Shown: in pieces, positions 34,616-43,214 of the stretch | Layout of the letters: every line of letters starts with the position of its first letter | Position numbering within the stretch: the stretch's first letter is position 1 | Source: Myxococcus qinghaiensis | Lineage (GTDB): Bacteria > Myxococcota > Myxococcia > Myxococcales > Myxococcaceae | DNA length: 64,000 nt | NCBI RefSeq assembly: GCF_024198215.1 | Contig: NZ_JAKCFA010000005.1 | Location: 434,001-498,000, forward strand | Direction: 5' to 3' | The notes under the pieces: model-generated | What the model saw: the letters and a program-made list of their open reading frames with translations, nothing else | Told to the model about the DNA's origin: nothing | Database searches by the model: none | Translations under genes and position numbers: made by a program

Positions 34616-35248
34616 ATGCGTCCCATCCAGGCGGAACTGCTGTCCGGCAGCGAGCTGTACCGGGAGGTGGTGCTGGAGAAGCTGCTCCACGCGCGCGAGT
34701 CGGTGTGGATTGCGACGGCGAACGTGAAGGCGATGTACGTGGAGTCGAAGGGGCGCTTCGTTCCGCTGGTGGAGGTGCTGGATGGGCTGTCGGCGCGGGG
34801 GTTGTCGCTGCGGCTCCTGCACGCGGAGCTGCCGAGCCGTCCGTTCCGCGCGGCGTTCGACGAGCGGGCGCGGCTGGTGGCGGGAGGGCTGGAGCTGAAG
34901 GTGTGCCCGCGCGTGCACTTCAAGGCGGTGGTGGTGGACGGGGCGTGGGCCTACCTGGGGAGCGCGAATCTCACGGGGGCGGGCCTGGGCGCGAAGGGCG
35001 ACGCGGTGCGCAACTTCGAGCTGGGGTTCGTGACGGAGGACTTCGACGTCATCGACCGGGTGACGGCGCTCTACGAGGCGGTGTGGAGCGGGGCCGAATG
35101 CAGGGGGTGCAAGCTGCGGGCGGTGTGTCCGGACCCGATAATCCCCGCACCCAAGGGGTTGGGGGAGATGCGAAGCTCTCGCGGCGGCGTGCGGCTGGGC
35201 AAGACTCGCCGGCTCAAGCGACACACCTCGGAGTCCCGACGACGATGA
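34616..35248 (+). CDS. Phospholipase D-like protein with C-terminal cysteine cluster
   Basis: This encodes 210 aa. The ATG at 34616 has GAGG upstream. One PLD-type active site half is visible: RVHFKAVVVDGAWAYLGSAN (HxK...GSxN), in the middle of the protein. A single half-site means dimerisation would be needed for phosphodiesterase or nuclease activity. The C-terminus has AECRGCKLRAVC, three cysteines that could bind metal, and a basic tail (KTRRLKRH). It could act on nucleic acid or lipid. There is no signal peptide, so it is probably cytoplasmic. The stop overlaps the GST start by 4 nt (ATGA). Confidence 0.78.
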   Translation: MRPIQAELLSGSELYREVVLEKLLHARESVWIATANVKAMYVESKGRFVPLVEVLDGLSARGLSLRLLHAELPSRPFRAAFDERARLVAGGLELKVCPRVHFKAVVVDGAWAYLGSANLTGAGLGAKGDAVRNFELGFVTEDFDVIDRVTALYEAVWSGAECRGCKLRAVCPDPIIPAPKGLGEMRSSRGGVRLGKTRRLKRHTSESRRR

Positions 35249-35850
35249 TGAAGCTCTACTTCGCCCAGAAGACGCGCGCCACGCGCCCCCGCTGGCTGCT
35301 CGAGGAGCTGGGCGTCCCCTATGAGCTGGTGCCGGTGGATCTGCTCCAGCGAGAGCACAAGAGCCCCGAGTACCTGCGCGTGCACCCCATGGGCTCCATG
35401 CCCGCGCTGGAGGATGACGGGCACACCGTCTTCGAGTCGGCCGCGATTCTCCTGCACCTCGCCGACAAGTTTCCGGAAGCGGGCTTCGCGCCGGCGCTCG
35501 GCACCGTGGAGCGCGCCGAGTACTACCAGTGGATGATGTTCTGCATGGCCACCATGGAGCCGCCCCTGTCCGCGTACTCCGCGCACAGCCGCTTCCTGCC
35601 GGAGCACGAGCGCGTGCCCGCGGAGGCCGAGCGGGGCCAGAAGCGCTTCACGGACATCGCCCGGATGCTGGAGGAGAAGCTCAAGGGGCGCTCGTTCGTG
35701 GTGGGCGAGCGCTTCACCGCGGCGGACGTGGTGATGGCATCCATCCTCAACTGGGGTGGGGGCATGGGGCTGCTGGAGGACTTCCCCGCCCTGCGCTCCT
35801 ACGTGGAGCGGCAGATGTCCCGGCCGGCAGCGCAGCGCGCCCAGCAGTAG
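35245..35850 (+). CDS. Glutathione S-transferase
   Basis: This encodes 201 aa, translationally coupled to the PLD-like gene by ATGA. The N-terminal thioredoxin-like domain has MKLYFAQKTRATRPRWLLEE, the cis-Pro region GSMPALEDDG and the glutathione-binding FESAAILLHLADKF. The C-terminal helical domain contains the N-capping GERFTAADVVMASIL. It conjugates glutathione or a related thiol to electrophiles in the cytoplasm. The neighbouring aldehyde dehydrogenases suggest a shared role against reactive carbonyls, but this is context only. A second ATG at 35248 is possible and would drop one residue. Confidence 0.9.
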   Translation: MMKLYFAQKTRATRPRWLLEELGVPYELVPVDLLQREHKSPEYLRVHPMGSMPALEDDGHTVFESAAILLHLADKFPEAGFAPALGTVERAEYYQWMMFCMATMEPPLSAYSAHSRFLPEHERVPAEAERGQKRFTDIARMLEEKLKGRSFVVGERFTAADVVMASILNWGGGMGLLEDFPALRSYVERQMSRPAAQRAQQ

Positions 35851-35860
35851 GAAGTCCTCC

Positions 35861-37216
35861 GTGCATCAATCCGTCGTACCCGGTCCTCAAGCCTTCGAGC
35901 TCGAAGCCCATCTGCGCTTGAAGCGCCGGGGCTTCGCCGTCTCCGCGGGGGTGCTGCTGCTCTCGCTGGCCACGCACCCGTTGCTGTTCGGCGCGTTCGT
36001 CCCGGAGGTGGCCCTGGTCCATGTGGGCTGGGCCGCCATCCTCGTCGCGGCGGCGCTGGTGACGGGCGCGTCGTGGATGCCGCTGCAGCGGGCCAGCACC
36101 CTGAGCGGGGTGTTCAGCCTGGCGGCGATTGCGTTGGACATCCACTTCACCGGAGGGCTTTCGAGTCCGCTGTTCCCGCTGCTCTTCGCGATGCCGCTCA
36201 TCATCGCCGTCTTCACGCCCGGGGACCTCATCACGCTGTGGGCGACCATCGTCCTGACGCTGGTGGGCGTGGTGGCGGCGACCTGGCTGTCGGGAGGTTC
36301 GGAGCGGCAGGTCATCGGTCAGGTGACGGTGTTCCTGTTCATGGCGTGGATTGCCGTCTTCGGCGGGAAGCTGTTCCGCCGCATGCGCGACACCGAGCGC
36401 GAGGCCGTGCAGGCGCGGTTGTCGGTGCTGGAGCGACTGGCGCACAGCGAGCGACTGCGGGTGGACGCGGAGCGCAGCCGCGCGGAGATGGAGCGGCTGG
36501 CGCTGGTGGGACGGCTGGCGGCGGGCGTGGCGCACGAGGTGAACAACCCGCTGGCGTACGTGAAGTCCAACCTGGGCTACCTGGGTGACGTCATCGAGGA
36601 CGCGGCGCCGGACCTGGAGGAGATTCGGCGCGTGCTGGAGGAGACGCAGCAGGGCGTGCTGCGCATCCAGCAGATTGTCACGGACCTGCGGCGCTTCTCC
36701 CGGGACTCGGCGGACGCCGAGGAGGCGTGCGGCGTGGTGGATGCGCTGGATGAGGCGGAGCGGCTGGCGTCGGTGCGGCTGCGGAGCCTGGGGCAGGTGG
36801 TGCGCGAGGTGGAACCGGACCTGAGCCGGGTGCGGCTGGGGCAGCGCCAGTTGGTGCAGGTGGTGCTGAACCTGCTGCTCAACGCGGCGGATGCGGTGGA
36901 CTCGGCGCAGCCGCCGCGTGCCGCGCGCATCGTGCTGCGTGCGCGTGAGGAGCAGGGAGGCGTGAGGCTGGAGGTGGAGGACAACGGCGCGGGCATTCCG
37001 GAGGCCGTGCTGGCGCGCCTGTTCGAGCCCTTCTTCACCACCAAGGCGCCCGGCAAGGGCACCGGCCTGGGGCTGGCGCTGTGTCGCGAGTACCTGGCCC
37101 GCGTCGGAGGAACGCTGTCTGTGGCGAACCGTCCCGAGGGAGGGGCGTGCTTCACGTTGCACCTGCCCTCGGCGCCCGCGGCCACGGCGCCGGAGACGCA
37201 TACGAACCCGAGCTGA
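35861..37216 (+). CDS. Membrane-bound sensor histidine kinase
   Basis: This encodes 451 aa from a GTG at 35861 (AGGAAG upstream), 10 nt after the GST stop. About five hydrophobic segments lie in residues 25-175 (AVSAGVLLLSLATHPLLFG, AAILVAAALVTG, LITLWATIVLTLVGVVA, VTVFLFMAWIAVFGG). A short coiled coil leads to HisKA with H225 in GVAHEVNNPLAYVKSN. The HATPase_c domain has NLLLNAADAV, DNGAGIPEAV and GLGLALC. It senses through the membrane domain and autophosphorylates. No response regulator adjoins it. The HisKA box is nearly the same as in the kinase at 1-1659, a typical myxobacterial expansion. Confidence 0.9.
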   Translation: MHQSVVPGPQAFELEAHLRLKRRGFAVSAGVLLLSLATHPLLFGAFVPEVALVHVGWAAILVAAALVTGASWMPLQRASTLSGVFSLAAIALDIHFTGGLSSPLFPLLFAMPLIIAVFTPGDLITLWATIVLTLVGVVAATWLSGGSERQVIGQVTVFLFMAWIAVFGGKLFRRMRDTEREAVQARLSVLERLAHSERLRVDAERSRAEMERLALVGRLAAGVAHEVNNPLAYVKSNLGYLGDVIEDAAPDLEEIRRVLEETQQGVLRIQQIVTDLRRFSRDSADAEEACGVVDALDEAERLASVRLRSLGQVVREVEPDLSRVRLGQRQLVQVVLNLLLNAADAVDSAQPPRAARIVLRAREEQGGVRLEVEDNGAGIPEAVLARLFEPFFTTKAPGKGTGLGLALCREYLARVGGTLSVANRPEGGACFTLHLPSAPAATAPETHTNPS

Positions 37217-37229
37217 GCGGGCGGCGCGG

Positions 37230-38123
37230 TTACTCGCTCTGGGGCCCTTCGCCGCGATTCGCCGTGGCGGCGATGGCGGGCTCCTGGGCCGGGGCGCTCG
37301 CCTCGGCGGACGCCTTGCCCTGCTGTCGCTCGCGCCACGAGCTGGGGGAGTCGCCCACCAGCTTGCGGAACAGGCTGCTGAAGTGCTGGAGCGACGCGCA
37401 GCCCACCTCCACCGCGACAGCGGTGAGCTTCATGTCCGTCTCCAGCAGCAGCGCCTGCGCCATGCGCACCTGCACCGAGTTCAGCTCCGCCTGGAAGGAC
37501 GTCCCCGCTTCCTTCAACCGGCGCTGGAGCGTGCGCTCGGACATGCCCATCTCCCGGGCCACGTCCGACAGGTTGATGTCCGGCAGCTTGCCGCGCATCG
37601 CCTGGTGCAGCTCGCGCAACAAGGGCGACTGGCCCGTGGCCTCCGCCACCAGGTCATTCAGCTTGGACAACAGCGGCGCCGCCCGGCCCTCCGGCTGGCC
37701 CAGCCACGCGAGCGCATTCGCGGGGTCCGTGAACACCTTGCTGGGATAGGCGCCCGTCAACAACGTGTAGAACCCGCCGACCACCGCGCCCGCCACGCCC
37801 TCCGGACGCACCAGGGCCTGTCGCTGCACGGAGGTGCTGAACGACTTCTCGCGCGCCTGCATGTACTTCACGAGCACCGCGAAGGCGGCAGGGTCTGCCG
37901 CCTCCAGTCGCCGCGCATCCACGAGCGACGCATGCGGCGCCGCGGGGGCCAGCTCCACGTCGAGCACATGCACCAGCCGGCGCACGTGAGCCTCGGCCGG
38001 CCGGCCCCACAAGATGAAGCCGCACAGGTCCGCCGAAGCGTACCAATGCAGGAAGCCTTCCCCGACTAGGTAACGGCCGTGGGGGTCCCTGAAGTAATCG
38101 TCGACGCCGTCTGCCGATCGCAC
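37230..38123 (-). CDS. AraC-family transcriptional regulator
   Basis: This encodes 297 aa from a GTG at 38123, overlapping the desaturase 3' end by 58 nt; the exact start is uncertain. The C-terminal third holds two HTH motifs: INLSDVAREMGMSERTLQRR and LTAVAVEVGCASLQHFSSLF, followed by GDSPSSWRER, as in AraC/OruR-like proteins. The N-terminal ligand domain is of the Arabinose_bd type (GFILWGRPAEAH). An Ala-rich tail follows the HTH. It shares an operon with the fatty acid desaturase and probably adjusts lipid genes, perhaps in response to a fatty compound. Confidence 0.87.
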   Translation of the reverse strand: MRSADGVDDYFRDPHGRYLVGEGFLHWYASADLCGFILWGRPAEAHVRRLVHVLDVELAPAAPHASLVDARRLEAADPAAFAVLVKYMQAREKSFSTSVQRQALVRPEGVAGAVVGGFYTLLTGAYPSKVFTDPANALAWLGQPEGRAAPLLSKLNDLVAEATGQSPLLRELHQAMRGKLPDINLSDVAREMGMSERTLQRRLKEAGTSFQAELNSVQVRMAQALLLETDMKLTAVAVEVGCASLQHFSSLFRKLVGDSPSSWRERQQGKASAEASAPAQEPAIAATANRGEGPQSE

Positions 38124-38962
38124 GGCTCGGCAGAATAGCGCTTCGCCACCTTGGCCACCCAGAAGGGATTGATGGGGGCCAGCGAAGTGACCAACTCCGC
38201 CCGGACCAGCGCCGTGCCAGCCAGCTCGGCGGTCACCACCGGCAGCTCCCGCCAGGCCACCTGGGGCTTCACGTGGTGGGCCTGGTGATAACCGGCATTG
38301 AAAAAGAACAGGTTGTACAGACGGGAGGTGGACGTGGTGCCCAGGGCCGCCTTCTGGGTGGAGTCCGTCTCGAAGTGGGCCGCCAGGTTGAGCCAGTGGA
38401 TGCAGACCTGGCCCACCAGCAGCACCCCCCACCACGCCAGCCCCAGGGCCGGGCGCCAGAGGATGACCGCGAGGATGCCCCCGTCCACGACGAGGAAGTC
38501 GAGGACGAGCTCCGTGCGCTGGTTGCGCTTCTTGGCCCACCGCCACACGTTGGCCACCGCCTCGAACGGCCAGAACCACGGCGTCAGCGCCGAGCGCAGG
38601 CAATAACGCAGGGCGCCTTCACCCGGCCGCCGCTGACCCCAGTCCCCCGGGCCGTCGTTGTACCGGTGATGGTTGAAGTGGTGGATGTAGTAGCCCCGGT
38701 AGGGGAACCCACACGCCAGGCCGAGCGTCCGGGACACGACCCAGTGCAGCACCTTGGGGCGCGCCATGGACACGTGCATGTGGTTGTGCAGGACGGCGTA
38801 GTTCCAGAACAGCACCGCCCAGCCGATGACGCACATGCCCACGCGGCCCCAGAGGCCCAGGTGGTCCCAACTCAACAGGAAGGAAGGGAACCACACCCAC
38901 CACAGCGCGTGTACCGCGAGCTGCGGCAAGTCGAGAGCGGGGCCGGGGGAGGGGCGAGTCAT
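38066..38962 (-). CDS. Membrane fatty acid desaturase
   Basis: This encodes 298 aa. Three histidine boxes of the di-iron desaturase/hydroxylase family are present: HNHMH (about residues 59-63), HHFNHHRYN (about 93-101) and HQAHH (about 226-230). Four membrane segments lie in the order expected (WWVWFPSFLLSW, GMCVIGWAVLFWNY, GILAVILWR, WWGVLLVGQVC). It introduces a double bond, or possibly a hydroxyl, into membrane acyl chains using O2 and reduced ferredoxin or cytochrome. The AraC gene overlaps its 3' end, so the two are expressed together. Confidence 0.9.
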   Translation of the reverse strand: MTRPSPGPALDLPQLAVHALWWVWFPSFLLSWDHLGLWGRVGMCVIGWAVLFWNYAVLHNHMHVSMARPKVLHWVVSRTLGLACGFPYRGYYIHHFNHHRYNDGPGDWGQRRPGEGALRYCLRSALTPWFWPFEAVANVWRWAKKRNQRTELVLDFLVVDGGILAVILWRPALGLAWWGVLLVGQVCIHWLNLAAHFETDSTQKAALGTTSTSRLYNLFFFNAGYHQAHHVKPQVAWRELPVVTAELAGTALVRAELVTSLAPINPFWVAKVAKRYSAEPCDRQTASTITSGTPTAVT

Positions 38963-39162
38963 GAAGCACGAAGGTAGGCTTGCGCCTGCCTCGCCGCTTC
39001 ATTCCATGCGCCAAGCGCTTGCGAAAACGCGCAACCTCGAGCGTCGTCCCCCTCAATCCGTTGCAACCCGGGTCCACCCGGCCCCGGTACTGATTCCGCC
39101 CGCGCTCGCTGTCTTCCACGGATGAGGAATGGAAGCAGCGCGTCGCGGGCGTGCTGCGGGGT

Positions 39163-39522
39163 TCACGTCTCGAGCGCGTTGGCGACCTGGCCCAACAGCC
39201 GGAGCCGGGGCGCATCCAGCTTGCGCACGGTGCGCAGCAGCCGGCGCACCTCGGGACGCTCGCGGTACTCCGGAGGGTCCTCGGCGAGCGTGGGCGCGCC
39301 TTCGACGCCGGACATGCCGAGCAGCACGTCCGACGAGCAGTTGAGAACCAGACACAGCTTCCTCAGCGTGCGGACGCTGGGGAGCATGTGGCCGCGCTCC
39401 AGCCGCCCGTACACCTCGGTGGCGATTCCCACGCGCTCGGCCACGTCGGCCTGCGTGAGCTCCAGCCGCTGCCGCGCCGCGCGAACTGCATTTCCAATGA
39501 TGGTGGCCAATCGTTGTTCCAT
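39163..39522 (-). CDS. XRE-family HTH regulator
   Basis: This encodes 119 aa. The N-terminal Cro/C1-type HTH is clear: AARQRLELTQADVAERVGIA, VYGRLERGHMLPSVRTLRKL. The C-terminal half (LLGMSGVEGAPT, PEVRRLLRTVRKLD) is a short helical region without a sensor domain. Proteins of this size act as dimeric DNA-binding repressors. There is no operon partner on the minus strand. The long non-coding region 39523-40220 lies upstream and contains two hairpins, an operator-like repeat and a GGTCTGACATT element that could be its targets. Confidence 0.85.
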   Translation of the reverse strand: MEQRLATIIGNAVRAARQRLELTQADVAERVGIATEVYGRLERGHMLPSVRTLRKLCLVLNCSSDVLLGMSGVEGAPTLAEDPPEYRERPEVRRLLRTVRKLDAPRLRLLGQVANALET

Positions 39523-40220
39523 GGCGTGCGGAAACCTGTCGAAAAGAGGGCTTCACCCCCCGCGCTTCGGCGGAGAGGTACCGGGGAGAAGTGCCTGCGG
39601 GCTCCTGACCTCGTGGAACACAGACTACGGGTGGGGTCTGACATTCAGGTGCATCCAGAAGGGCGTGCGAAAGCGCTTGAACGCGAAGGTGTTTCGGACC
39701 CTGTCGGGACACGTGTCCGAGGCCCCTCGCGGAGGGCTCCGGAAGTGGGGTTCCGGCGTGCTCGGGAGGCACCGGGCGGGCGGTGGACGCGGAAGGCGTC
39801 GGATGCCGCGGGAGGCCGAAAAATCGGCTCCGGGGAGATCGGCGCCTGTCGCGTGTGGATCAACACGGCGCGCGTGCGGGTGGGCCTTCACGCGGAGCGT
39901 TTCCAGGACGCGTCGGGCTCACCGCGAACGTCGCTCCGACGTGACGTCCGGTGCTTGACGTCACCCGCCGCGCGGCCGCACTCACGGTGCAGGTGTTCAG
40001 CGGGCCTGGCGCGTCCGTTTGCGGGTGGCGCGAAGACGGTGTTCACCGCCGAGGCCGAAAAGTCGGCCTGCGCGGCGTTGTCAATGGAGAGGCCGGGAGT
40101 TGCAGGGAAAAGCCCTGGTGTTTCCGTGGTTTACGAAGGCGGGACGTCTGACGTAGGGTGGGCGCCCCCCGGTGGGTCGGGGGTGCACCGCGCTGCCTCG
40201 CGGGGAGGGCCGTTGAGGTC
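39523..40220. other. 698-nt non-coding region upstream of the Pom cluster
   Basis: No coding frame here is convincing. It contains GGGGTCTGACATTC at 39634-39647, the same core found around gntK. Two look-alike hairpins are present: GGAGGCCGA/TCGGCTCC at 39811-39831 (one bulge) and AGGCCGA-AAAG-TCGGCCT at 40052-40069. There is also an inverted repeat at 39941-39964. It should hold the pom promoter and the XRE promoter. A small RNA is possible but not shown. Confidence 0.55.
39941..39964. promoter_or_regulatory. Operator-like inverted repeat upstream of pomY
   Basis: GTGACGTC (39941-39948) and GACGTCAC (39957-39964) are exact inverted arms separated by 8 nt. Each arm also contains the palindromic core GACGTC. 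The site lies about 260 nt upstream of pomY and 420 nt upstream of the XRE gene. The binding protein is unknown. Confidence 0.5.
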
Positions 40221-42206
40221 GTGAGCGACGAGCGTCCGGACGCGCTGCTCAAGAGCGCACTCGAGAAAATTGTCTACTTCGAGGCGCGCGCGGAGCAACT
40301 GCTCAGCGAGCTGGGTTCGACGCGCGAGGAGATGGAGCACCTCAAGCGTGAGCTGGCGGAGGCGCATCAGCGGGAGCTGGAGCTGCGCCGCGAGGTGGCG
40401 GCGCTGGAGGTTCGCGCCGGGCGGTTCCAGGCGGAGCGCGAGGAGTCGGTGCGGCTCACGCAGGCGCTGCGCGGCGAGCGCGACCAGCTCATGGACCGGT
40501 TGCTGAACGCCAGTCGGTTGCGCACGTCGACCAAGGACGGCGAAGACGAGGATGACGACCTGGGGTTCGACCTGGCGTCGTTCATCTCCCAGCTTCGCAG
40601 CGAGGCGCTGCTGCATGGGGAGTCGCAGCGCGGCGTGGCCTCGCCGGTCGTCAAGCTGCCGATGCGCGGGCCGGCCGTGCCGCTCGCGGATGGTTCAGCG
40701 AAGGCGCAGGCCGCCGCGGCTTCCGCTCCGAGCACGCCCGTTCGAGCCGCGTTGCTGGAGCCCTTGTTGGAGGGGCTGTCGCCGGTGGCTCGCGAGGCCC
40801 AGCGCTTCTTCCAGGCGGGACGGCTCGGCGTCAGCCAGGCGCAGCTCGCGGAGCTGTCCGGACAGGGTGGCGTGGGGGCCGCGACGGACGAGACGCTGTT
40901 CGGGTTCTCCGTGCGCGAGCTGTCCGCGCCGGACCCCGCCGCGCGGATTCGTGCCGCCGAGCGACTGAAGGCGCTGTCCCAGCCGGCGGCGGCTCCGGCG
41001 CTGGCCAGCGCGCTGCACGCGGAGACGGACTCGGCGGCGCAGGTGGCGCTGCTCCAGGCGTTCGCGGCGCTGTGCCGTGAAGAGGGCGCCCAGGTGGTGT
41101 CGCCGCTGCTGGCGTCGCCGGTGCCGGAGGTGCGCATCGCGGCGCTCAAGGCCCTGCTGACGCTGGCGCCTCGGGACGCGGCGCCGCACCTGGCGCAGGC
41201 GATGAAGGACCCGGACCGCTCCGTGCGTCGCCGGGCGTCGCTGCTGGCGCTGGGGTTGGAGGGTGAGACGGCGCGGCGGCTGGGCGAAGAGGCCATCCAC
41301 GACACGGACTCGGAGGTCCGTTCGCTGGCGGCGCTCGCGCTGGGCGCGGGGAGTGGGGAGAACGCTCGCGCGCTGTTGCTGGAGGCGCTGGGCGACCGCG
41401 AGCCGCGCGTGCGCAAGGCGGCGGCGCAGAGCCTGTCGCGGATCCTGGGACACGACGTGTCCGCGGTGGTGTCGCTGGATGACACGCACCGGCGCCGCGA
41501 GATTCGCCGGCTGGCGACGCTGCCCGTGAAGCCCGTGCGAGCACGGCTGGAGGATGCGACGCGCCCGATGGTCGCGCGGTCCCTGGTGGTTCCGGTGCAG
41601 GCGGTGGCTCCCGTGCAGGTGGCTGTGCAGGAGATGGCCTACGCAGGAGCTTCCGTCGCTGCGCCGCAGGCGGTGGCCGTGGTGGGCGCTCGGCAGGGCG
41701 CGGCTCCGGCCTTCGTGGGGCAGGGGGGCGTTCCCCTGGCGCAGGGCGTTGCTCGCGCTCCGGTGCAGGCCGGCGGGCCTCCGTCCTCGGCGCTTCCCCC
41801 CACCGCGCAGTCCGGCCAGCGCTCGCCGGGCCAGTCCGCGACGGGCACTCCCTCGCAGCCGACGGCCGCGCCGACGTCACAGGCCCGGCCCGCCGCTCCT
41901 CGACTCTCCCCTGTCCAGGCGGCCCTCGTGGCCATGGGTGCCCCGGCGCCCGTGCCCGCCGCCGCTCCTGCTCCGCCCGCGCGAGCCGCGGAAGCGCGTC
42001 CCCCCTCGGGCCGCCCGGGTGCCTCACCCGTCGAGACCCTCTGTGGGCAGATGCTGATGGAAGTCCGCGTCGCGGTTCGCGGTCGCTCGCTCGCCGAGCT
42101 GACGACCGCCCTGGGGGCCCCCGTGGAACTCGCCCAGGAAGCACTCACCCTGCTATCAGCCCGAGGTTCCGTGGTCCGAAGGGGACACAAATACTTCGCC
42201 GCTTGA
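40221..42206 (+). CDS. pomY: PomY, coiled-coil/HEAT-repeat division-site protein
   Basis: This encodes 661 aa from a GTG at 40221 (GGGGAGGG 11 nt upstream); the frame can be extended 21 codons to 40158, so the length depends on the start. Residues about 1-110 are coiled coil, about 190-440 are HEAT-like repeats (VRIAALKALLTLAPRDAAPH, VRRRASLLALGLEG, VRSLAALALGAG, VRKAAAQSLSRILG), and about 460-610 are a Pro/Ala-rich disordered region. A short wHTH-like C-terminus ends in RRGHKYFAA. In M. xanthus PomY forms with PomX and PomZ the cluster that moves over the nucleoid to mid-cell and positions the FtsZ ring. The gene order pomY-pomZ-pomX is the same here. Confidence 0.93.
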   Translation: MSDERPDALLKSALEKIVYFEARAEQLLSELGSTREEMEHLKRELAEAHQRELELRREVAALEVRAGRFQAEREESVRLTQALRGERDQLMDRLLNASRLRTSTKDGEDEDDDLGFDLASFISQLRSEALLHGESQRGVASPVVKLPMRGPAVPLADGSAKAQAAAASAPSTPVRAALLEPLLEGLSPVAREAQRFFQAGRLGVSQAQLAELSGQGGVGAATDETLFGFSVRELSAPDPAARIRAAERLKALSQPAAAPALASALHAETDSAAQVALLQAFAALCREEGAQVVSPLLASPVPEVRIAALKALLTLAPRDAAPHLAQAMKDPDRSVRRRASLLALGLEGETARRLGEEAIHDTDSEVRSLAALALGAGSGENARALLLEALGDREPRVRKAAAQSLSRILGHDVSAVVSLDDTHRRREIRRLATLPVKPVRARLEDATRPMVARSLVVPVQAVAPVQVAVQEMAYAGASVAAPQAVAVVGARQGAAPAFVGQGGVPLAQGVARAPVQAGGPPSSALPPTAQSGQRSPGQSATGTPSQPTAAPTSQARPAAPRLSPVQAALVAMGAPAPVPAAAPAPPARAAEARPPSGRPGASPVETLCGQMLMEVRVAVRGRSLAELTTALGAPVELAQEALTLLSARGSVVRRGHKYFAA

Positions 42207-42246
42207 GGCAAGGTCTCCGTCCCGTACGTCTTTCGAAGGGTCGTTC

Positions 42247-43206
42247 ATGGAAGCGCCGACATACAGCTCGAAGCAGGTGGCCGAGATGCTCGGCGTGTCT
42301 CCGAAGGCCATTCCGGAGGACGCGAGGAAGGACGTGTACACCCCGGACGACGTCTGGGATTTGCGCACCACGCTCAACCGCTTCCCGGACAAGATTGGCC
42401 ACCGCCGTCAGCTCTTCCTGAACTTCAAGGGCGGCACCGGCAAGACGTCCCTGTCCACCTCGTACGCGTGGCGAATCGCGGAGCTGGGCTACTCGGTCCT
42501 CCTCATCGACCTGGACAGCCAGGGCCACGCCACCAAGTGCCTGGGCTACGAGGGCGAGGACTTCGAGAAGACGCTGCTCGACGTGCTGGTGCGCAAGACG
42601 CCCCTGGCCAAGGTCATCCAGAAGTCCTCCCTGCCCAACCTGGACTTCGTCCCGTCCAACCTCAGCATGTCCACCATGGACCTCTCGCTGATGCCCATGG
42701 CCGGCCGCGAGTTCAAGCTGCGCAACGCCCTCAAGGACGTGGAGGCCCAGTACGACGTCGTCGTCTTCGACGCGCCCCCGTCCTTCGGCCTGCTCAACCT
42801 CAACGCGCTGATGGCGGCGAACGACTTGTTCGTCCCCGTGCTCGCGGACTTCCTCTCCTTCCACGGCCTCAAGCTGCTGTTCGAAACGGTGCAGAGCCTG
42901 GAGGAGGACCTGAATCACGTGCTCGACCACGTCTTCATCGTGGTCAACTCCTTCAACGCCACCTTCAAGCTGGCGAAGGAGGCGCTGGAGGCGCTCCAGA
43001 AGCACTACCCGGAGTTCCTCCTGCCGACCATCATCCGGCAGTGCACCAAGTTCGCCCAGGCCTCCAGCGAGGGGCGCCCCGTCTTCGTCGCGGACCCCAC
43101 GTCGAAGGGCGCCAACGACATCCAGGCCATGATTGACAACGTCCTGCCGCGCCTCGTCGCCGCGGCAGCCGCCGCCCCGAAGAAGGGCACCCAGCAGGCC
43201 GGCTGA
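42247..43206 (+). CDS. pomZ: PomZ, ParA/MinD-type ATPase for division-site positioning
   Basis: This encodes 319 aa. The N-terminus has an HTH-like SSKQVAEMLGVSPKA. The deviant Walker A is FKGGTGKTS with K66, D90 lies in LIDLDSQGHATK, and K268 lies in QCTKFAQ. These are the positions of the ATP-binding, hydrolysis and DNA-binding residues reported for M. xanthus PomZ. The ATP-bound dimer binds nucleoid DNA non-specifically and recruits the PomX/PomY cluster. ATP hydrolysis stimulated by PomX, PomY and DNA drives biased motion of the cluster to mid-cell. It lies 40 nt after pomY and 8 nt before pomX. Confidence 0.97.
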   Translation: MEAPTYSSKQVAEMLGVSPKAIPEDARKDVYTPDDVWDLRTTLNRFPDKIGHRRQLFLNFKGGTGKTSLSTSYAWRIAELGYSVLLIDLDSQGHATKCLGYEGEDFEKTLLDVLVRKTPLAKVIQKSSLPNLDFVPSNLSMSTMDLSLMPMAGREFKLRNALKDVEAQYDVVVFDAPPSFGLLNLNALMAANDLFVPVLADFLSFHGLKLLFETVQSLEEDLNHVLDHVFIVVNSFNATFKLAKEALEALQKHYPEFLLPTIIRQCTKFAQASSEGRPVFVADPTSKGANDIQAMIDNVLPRLVAAAAAAPKKGTQQAG

Positions 43207-43214
43207 GATTCGCC

